Of a DNA stretch of 64,000 nt, positions 59,956 through 64,000 are shown one piece after another (within the stretch, counting starts at the first letter, position 1; every line of letters begins with the position of its first letter). Where the stretch lies: positions 94,653 to 158,652 of the forward strand of contig MPMO01000004.1 in the NCBI GenBank assembly GCA_002238555.1, read 5' to 3'. The DNA comes from Caldilineaceae bacterium bin34. Its GTDB lineage: Bacteria; Chloroflexota; Anaerolineae; Caldilineales; Caldilineaceae. The translations under genes and the position numbers were made by a program. The notes under the pieces were generated by a model, which was not told the DNA's origin, ran no database searches, and saw nothing but the letters and a program-made list of their open reading frames with translations.

Positions 59956-60606
59956 ATGGACGTAACAGGTGAGATGTATCTCATAGCAGATGAGTTGCAC
60001 AGCATCGCAGATCTGGGATTGCACTTCGCCCAAACCGAATACGACAAGGCCAGGTACGGCAGAGTTCGGTCGTTGAGCGCCCAGTTGGTTGCCGCGCTCG
60101 AAGGCAGTACGGCCGATGTAATACTGGAGGGTTGGGAAACGGTGATTCGCGCCACCCCCTTTGTCTCTGCCGATGCGGCCGTGTTTCGGGAGGGACATAT
60201 CCTCCTAATCAAACGTGAAGACAACGGCCTTTGGGCTATGCCGGGGGGAGCGACAGAGGTTGGCGAGACATGGGCGGAATCTGTGGAACGAGAACTGCGC
60301 GAAGAGACAGGGGTGCAGGGAACCGCTACGGAATTGCTCGGAGTGTTTGATGCCCGTCTGTGGGGGAGTCGTACCAAGCTACACGTCTATGCCAGCGTAT
60401 GGTTGGTTGAAATCGACGAACACCAAATCCCCATTGCCGGTCCGGAAACAACGGGGGTGGGTTTTTTCGCCGAGGATGCCCTGCCTGATCTGTCACCGGG
60501 CCACAAGGAGCGGGTGCCGGCAGTGTTCCAACTTGTGCGGGGGGATCTTTCCATTCCCTACTTCGACCCAACCAATCGCTCGCGTCGTAACGCGGCAAGC
60601 CGGTAG
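59956..60606 (+). CDS. NUDIX hydrolase with N-terminal helical domain
   Basis: 216 residues. The first ~60 residues form a small helical domain (ADELHSIADLGLHFAQTEYDKARYGR) typical of a NUDIX subgroup acting on ADP-ribose-like nucleotides. The NUDIX box runs GGATEVGETWAESVERELREETGV: the core REExxEExGU pattern is present with RELREETG. AAAGGA 5-9 bases before the ATG fixes the start. Likely hydrolyses a nucleoside diphosphate derivative. The GH172 gene follows 83 bases downstream. Confidence 0.9.
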   Translation: MDVTGEMYLIADELHSIADLGLHFAQTEYDKARYGRVRSLSAQLVAALEGSTADVILEGWETVIRATPFVSADAAVFREGHILLIKREDNGLWAMPGGATEVGETWAESVERELREETGVQGTATELLGVFDARLWGSRTKLHVYASVWLVEIDEHQIPIAGPETTGVGFFAEDALPDLSPGHKERVPAVFQLVRGDLSIPYFDPTNRSRRNAASR

Positions 60607-60689
60607 AGGCTGACATTGGAAGATGATTCAGCCCAAACGGTTTGGGAAATAGTTTCCAGGTTCACAGCACTGAGGAGTGTTTCGCACCC

Positions 60690-61790
60690 ATGAATTCGGA
60701 ATTCAACGGCCTCAATATGGGGTTGGGCACAATCGCCCGCCTCTCTCTCGCCAAGTCACGGTCCATCTCGGCCGAGAACGTGGACGGAGCGCCCGGACAG
60801 GGAGGGCGCGCCACTGAAGGGACCGGAGCGGACGCCGCAAGGGAACTGGGCCATGGCTGGAAGGTGTCCCCCAGCATCCATCTGTCACCCGAGTCCGTGA
60901 CCCCGATTGCGGACATCGAAGGTCCGGGGCAGATTCAGCACATCTGGTTCGCATGCCGTCCGGAATACTTCCGGTCCCTGGTGTTCCGCGCCTATTGGGA
61001 CAACGAGGACAATCCGTCCGTCGAAGCCCCCTTGGGAGACCTCTTCTGCAACGGCTGGACCGAACCGGTCATGGTGAACTCGCTGCCCGTTTCGGTCAAC
61101 GCCGTTGGTGCACTGAACAGTTACTGGCCCATGCCCTTTCGCAAACACGCCCGCATTGAAATCGTGAACCTGAGTCCGGAACCGGCCAACGGGTTCTATT
61201 ACCAGGTCGACTACACCTTGACGGACGTGCCGGAGGACGTGGCCTACTTCCACGCCCAGTGGCGTCGGGTCAATCCCCTGCCCTACAAGGATGTTTACAC
61301 CGTGCTGGACGGCGTACAGGGCCGCGGCCACTACGCGGGCGTATATGTCGCGTGGGGGTCCAACAACAACGGCTGGTGGGGCGAAGGCGAGATGAAGTTC
61401 TACCTTGACGGCGACGAGTGGCCCACAATCTGCGGCACCGGGACCGAGGACTACTTCGGCGGCGCCTGGGGGTTCCACGGCGTCGGCCTCGAGGGATACC
61501 AGACGTATTCAACCCCGTATCTGGGGTTCCATCAGGTCATTGAACCGGACGGGTTCCAACGCAGTCAATCGCGCTTCGGCATGTACCGCTGGCACATCAT
61601 GGATCCCATCCGGTTCGAACAGGACCTGCAGGTGACCCTCCAGGCCCTGGGTTGGCGCAAGCCCAAGCAGGGCAAGCGCAGGTACCTGGCCCTGCAGGAC
61701 GATATCGCCTCAACGGCGGTGTGGTACCAGACCGAACCCCACAACCCGTTTCCCCAACTCACGGATTTGGATCACCTGGAAGTCATCTGA
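60690..61790 (+). CDS. glycoside hydrolase family 172 (DUF2961) protein
   Basis: 366 residues of the GH172 family, whose studied members cleave or rearrange fructofuranosides and D-arabinofuranosides. Typical segments: ENVDGAPGQGGRATEGTG, PGQIQHIWFA, APLGDLFCNGW and the end of the core, CGTGTEDYFGGAWGF, which carries the conserved acidic residues. No signal peptide, so it acts inside the cell on imported oligosaccharides, unless it is released. The ATG at 60690 has GAGGAG about 12 bases upstream; an in-frame ATG at 60642 is an alternative. Convergent with recQ. Confidence 0.9.
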   Translation: MNSEFNGLNMGLGTIARLSLAKSRSISAENVDGAPGQGGRATEGTGADAARELGHGWKVSPSIHLSPESVTPIADIEGPGQIQHIWFACRPEYFRSLVFRAYWDNEDNPSVEAPLGDLFCNGWTEPVMVNSLPVSVNAVGALNSYWPMPFRKHARIEIVNLSPEPANGFYYQVDYTLTDVPEDVAYFHAQWRRVNPLPYKDVYTVLDGVQGRGHYAGVYVAWGSNNNGWWGEGEMKFYLDGDEWPTICGTGTEDYFGGAWGFHGVGLEGYQTYSTPYLGFHQVIEPDGFQRSQSRFGMYRWHIMDPIRFEQDLQVTLQALGWRKPKQGKRRYLALQDDIASTAVWYQTEPHNPFPQLTDLDHLEVI

Positions 61791-61902
61791 GTGTCGGACA
61801 ACCACCACAATTCGTCCGGGCCCGCTGGGTAAAGGCACTCTGCGCTGCGCGCCGACGCTTCCATACCGTAGACCAGGGACGCCCCTGGGACATGCCGGGG
61901 GG

Positions 61903-63756
61903 TCAACCATCTTGCAGGCTTGGTTGCACCTGTTCGGAAACAGAAACATGCGTGTCGATGGCGGACAGGAACACCTCGCCGAACCTCGCGAGCTTGGCGT
62001 CGCCCACGCCATGAACCAATTTGAGTTCGGCCGGCGTTCGGGGCCGGCGGACGGCCATATCAATCAAGGTCCGGTCGGAGAAGATCATGAAGGCCGGCAC
62101 GCTGTGGACTTGGGCAAGTTCCAACCGCGTCGTTCGCAGATGCTCGAACAGTTCCCGGTGCTCCCGGTCCACCAATGCACCGTACTTCCCTTCGTTTCGG
62201 GTTCCTGGCCGGCTTCGGCCCGGCGCAACCGGCAGGTCAATGCGAAAGCTGAAGTTCTCCTCGCCGGCCAGTAGCCGTCGACCTTTGGGCGTGATGGACA
62301 ATCCGCCCTTGCCACCAATGTCGGTTGCCAGGAAACCGCCTGCCACCAACTGGCGAACGATGGACCGCCATTCGTCCTTGTGATGTTCGCGGCCCACGCC
62401 GAACGTGGGCAGGGAGTCATGACCCCATTCCTGGATCCTGGTCGTCGCGTTGCCCAGCAGGACGTCAATCAGATAGACCGCTCCAAAACGCTGACCCGTA
62501 CGGTGGGCCGCAGACAGAACCTTTTGTCCCTCAATCCTCCCCTCCCTAACGTCCGGAGGATTCTGGCAGTTGTCACAGTTGCCGCAGGGTTCCTCCAACC
62601 GTTCGTCGAAGGCACCCAGAAGTGCTTGCCTGCGGCAACCCGTGCCCTCGCAGTAGCCGAGCAGCAGATCCAAGCGCTGATGCTCATGGCGACGGAATTC
62701 GGAGTCGGCATCCGACTCCTCAATGAAACGGCGCCTTTGCACAATGTCCGTCAAGCCATAGAGCATCATGGTGTCGGCCGGCAGTCCATCCCGTCCCGCC
62801 CGTCCAATTTCCTGGTAGTACGCTTCCATGCTGGCAGGCAGGTCGGTGTGAAAAACAAAGCGGATGTCCGCCTTGTCGATTCCCATGCCAAAGGCTATTG
62901 TCGCAACCATCACCACGCCGTTTTGCGACATGAACATCTGCTGGTGTTCAAGGCGCTCGGATGCGTCCAGCCCGGCATGGTAGGGCAAGGCAGCGACGCC
63001 GTGGGAACGCAGTAGCGCAGCCGTCTTCTCCGTAGACTTCCGGGACAGGCAGTAGACGATGCCGCTCTGTCCTCGACGGGAATTCACGAATTCCAGCAGT
63101 ACCCGTTGAAGATTCCTGCGGGACTGGACCGCAAGGTGAATGTTGGGGCGATCGAAACCCTGGCTGAACACCCGGCCCGAATGGTTGAACAGCTTCTCGC
63201 AGATGTCCCGTCGGGTTGCGCGGTCCGCGGTGGCAGTGAATGCCGCAATCGGAACTTCGGGAAACAGATCGCCCAACTGGGACAGCCCTACGTAATCCGG
63301 TCTGAAGGCCGGCCCCCACTTCGAGATGCAGTGGGCCTCGTCCACTGCAATAAGGTTGATGGGAAGACGCTGCAGCGATGCGATCATGCGCGGCTGCATC
63401 ATCCGCTCGGGTGCCAAGTACAGCAGCTTCGCGTGTCCGGCGGACACCCGTTGCCATGCGGCCAGATTGTCGGAACGGCTCCGGTTCCCGTTGATGGTCT
63501 CCGCGGCAACGCCGGACAGCCTCAGCGCCGCAACCTGATCATCCATCAGGGCAACCAGCGGCGAGACCACCAAAGTAAGCCCGTCCAGGACGAGCGCGGG
63601 CAACTGATAACAGAGAGACTTGCCGGCTCCGGTAGGCATCACCCCCAGCACGTGGTTGCGCTGGAGAATAGCCTCAATGATGTCCGCTTGACCCGGACGC
63701 AGCCTCTGGAAGCCGAAGACCTGTTCCAGGATGGGCTGATAGACATCCGACAGCAT
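61903..63756 (-). CDS. recQ: ATP-dependent DNA helicase RecQ
   Basis: A canonical RecQ of 617 residues. SF2 helicase core with FRPGQ-like RLRPGQADII, Walker A PTGAGKS, DEAH (VDEAHCISKWG), FTATA and QEIGRAGRDGLP. Zinc-binding region with cysteines in YCEGTGCRR and PCGNCDNC, an RQC winged helix (~400-500), and a C-terminal HRDC domain (HRELFEHLRTTR, VHGVGDAKLARFG). Unwinds DNA 3'-5' in recombination and fork repair. The ATG at 63756 is the family start; a TTG at 63825 would add 23 residues. Neither has a good ribosome binding site. It is the second RecQ-type helicase in the window. Confidence 0.95.
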   Translation of the reverse strand: MLSDVYQPILEQVFGFQRLRPGQADIIEAILQRNHVLGVMPTGAGKSLCYQLPALVLDGLTLVVSPLVALMDDQVAALRLSGVAAETINGNRSRSDNLAAWQRVSAGHAKLLYLAPERMMQPRMIASLQRLPINLIAVDEAHCISKWGPAFRPDYVGLSQLGDLFPEVPIAAFTATADRATRRDICEKLFNHSGRVFSQGFDRPNIHLAVQSRRNLQRVLLEFVNSRRGQSGIVYCLSRKSTEKTAALLRSHGVAALPYHAGLDASERLEHQQMFMSQNGVVMVATIAFGMGIDKADIRFVFHTDLPASMEAYYQEIGRAGRDGLPADTMMLYGLTDIVQRRRFIEESDADSEFRRHEHQRLDLLLGYCEGTGCRRQALLGAFDERLEEPCGNCDNCQNPPDVREGRIEGQKVLSAAHRTGQRFGAVYLIDVLLGNATTRIQEWGHDSLPTFGVGREHHKDEWRSIVRQLVAGGFLATDIGGKGGLSITPKGRRLLAGEENFSFRIDLPVAPGRSRPGTRNEGKYGALVDREHRELFEHLRTTRLELAQVHSVPAFMIFSDRTLIDMAVRRPRTPAELKLVHGVGDAKLARFGEVFLSAIDTHVSVSEQVQPSLQDG

Positions 63757-63879
63757 GGAAGGCACTTGGTCTCGCGTTGTTGAATTCCTGATTTGACTGG
63801 CAACCCAAGGCGGGCCTTGGCTCAATCGTCGCCGGCCTGGACTCTAGCTGCACCGCGGACGAACTCCGGTCTCATACCA

Positions 63880-63904
63880 ATCCAGTATAGTATAGATACT
63901 GGAT
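63880..63904. repeat. 9-bp palindrome ahead of the truncated right-edge gene
   Basis: ATCCAGTAT (63880-63888) and ATACTGGAT (63896-63904) are perfect inverted arms around AGTATAG. The centre is AT-rich and contains repeated TATAG. It lies 28 bases before the start of the last gene and could be an operator over its promoter or the outer inverted repeat of an insertion element. Confidence 0.5.
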
Positions 63905-63931
63905 TTCGCGGTTGTGAAGGGAGGGTGTGCC

Positions 63932-64000
63932 ATGGCCCGCAAGGCAAGCGTGGTCTGGGCGGTGGAGGACACGGCGGCCGCCCTGCATGCGCAGTATCGG
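63932..64000 (+). CDS. 5' end of a gene cut by the window edge
   Basis: The first 23 codons of a gene that continues beyond the window: MARKASVVWAVEDTAAAL and a few more residues. AAGGGAGG 10 bases before the ATG is a strong ribosome binding site. The short charged N-terminus resembles the start of some IS630-like transposases and of HTH proteins, but too little is visible for a call. The palindrome just upstream would suit either an insertion element end or an operator. Confidence 0.5.
   Translation, partial: MARKASVVWAVEDTAAALHAQYR

Overview
The window is GC-rich, densely coded bacterial DNA with polycistronic units on both strands. The gene set (a seven-helix UPF0182 protein, a Pseudomonas-type rhamnose isomerase with a fused rhamnulose-phosphate aldolase/dehydrogenase, many Gfo/Idh/MocA, zinc-alcohol-dehydrogenase and TIM-barrel isomerase genes, a GH172 protein, family 5 ABC importers) fits a heterotrophic Chloroflexota bacterium, perhaps Caldilineales-like. 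This placement is inferred from gene content; no marker gene was compared.

Layout. 1-6.1 kb: UPF0182 protein, a DEDDh exonuclease, and a minus-strand tRNA operon (Ser-UGA, Ser-GCU, Arg-GCG) with its own promoter and intrinsic terminator, next to serS. 6.1-14.6 kb: minus-strand L-rhamnose operon (rhaB, rhaI, class II aldolase, fused aldolase/dehydrogenase, rhaM, an AraA/FucI-like isomerase, a PhyH oxygenase). 15.0-20.1 kb: plus-strand sugar oxidation genes. 20.5-25.7 kb: a 1739-residue protein with exonuclease, RecQ and UvrD parts. 25.8-32.6 kb: seven-gene minus-strand operon for an unidentified sugar acid (two alcohol dehydrogenases, isomerase, HPS/KGPDC-like enzyme, LarA-like, PdxA-like, SDR). 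32.8-42.5 kb: pentapeptide-repeat protein, then a complete ABC importer with a PfkB kinase and an isomerase, closed by a terminator. 42.5-46.7 kb: xylonate-type dehydratase, frame-disrupted Gfo/Idh/MocA gene, FAH-family hydrolase. 46.7-54.1 kb: minus-strand assimilatory sulfate reduction operon (sulfite reductase, unknown protein, TrpD2-like, cysH, cbiX, cobA-precorrin-2 dehydrogenase fusion), preceded by a 57-codon ORF with 17 cysteines and an intrinsic terminator. 54.7-63.8 kb: degenerate HtrA-like protein, MDR reductase, internally duplicated UxaA-like protein, NUDIX hydrolase, GH172 protein and canonical recQ. The right edge cuts a gene that starts behind a palindrome.

How it fits together. 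Most of the window serves uptake and oxidation of plant- or algal-type sugars and sugar acids, feeding central metabolism through aldolases and dehydratases. The sulfur operon supplies sulfide together with its siroheme cofactor. The strongest candidates for something undescribed are the cysteine-rich leader/attenuator ahead of the sulfur operon, the exonuclease-RecQ-UvrD protein, the duplicated UxaA-like enzyme with complementary loss of motifs, the protease-dead HtrA relative, and the LarA/PdxA/HPS-like operon.
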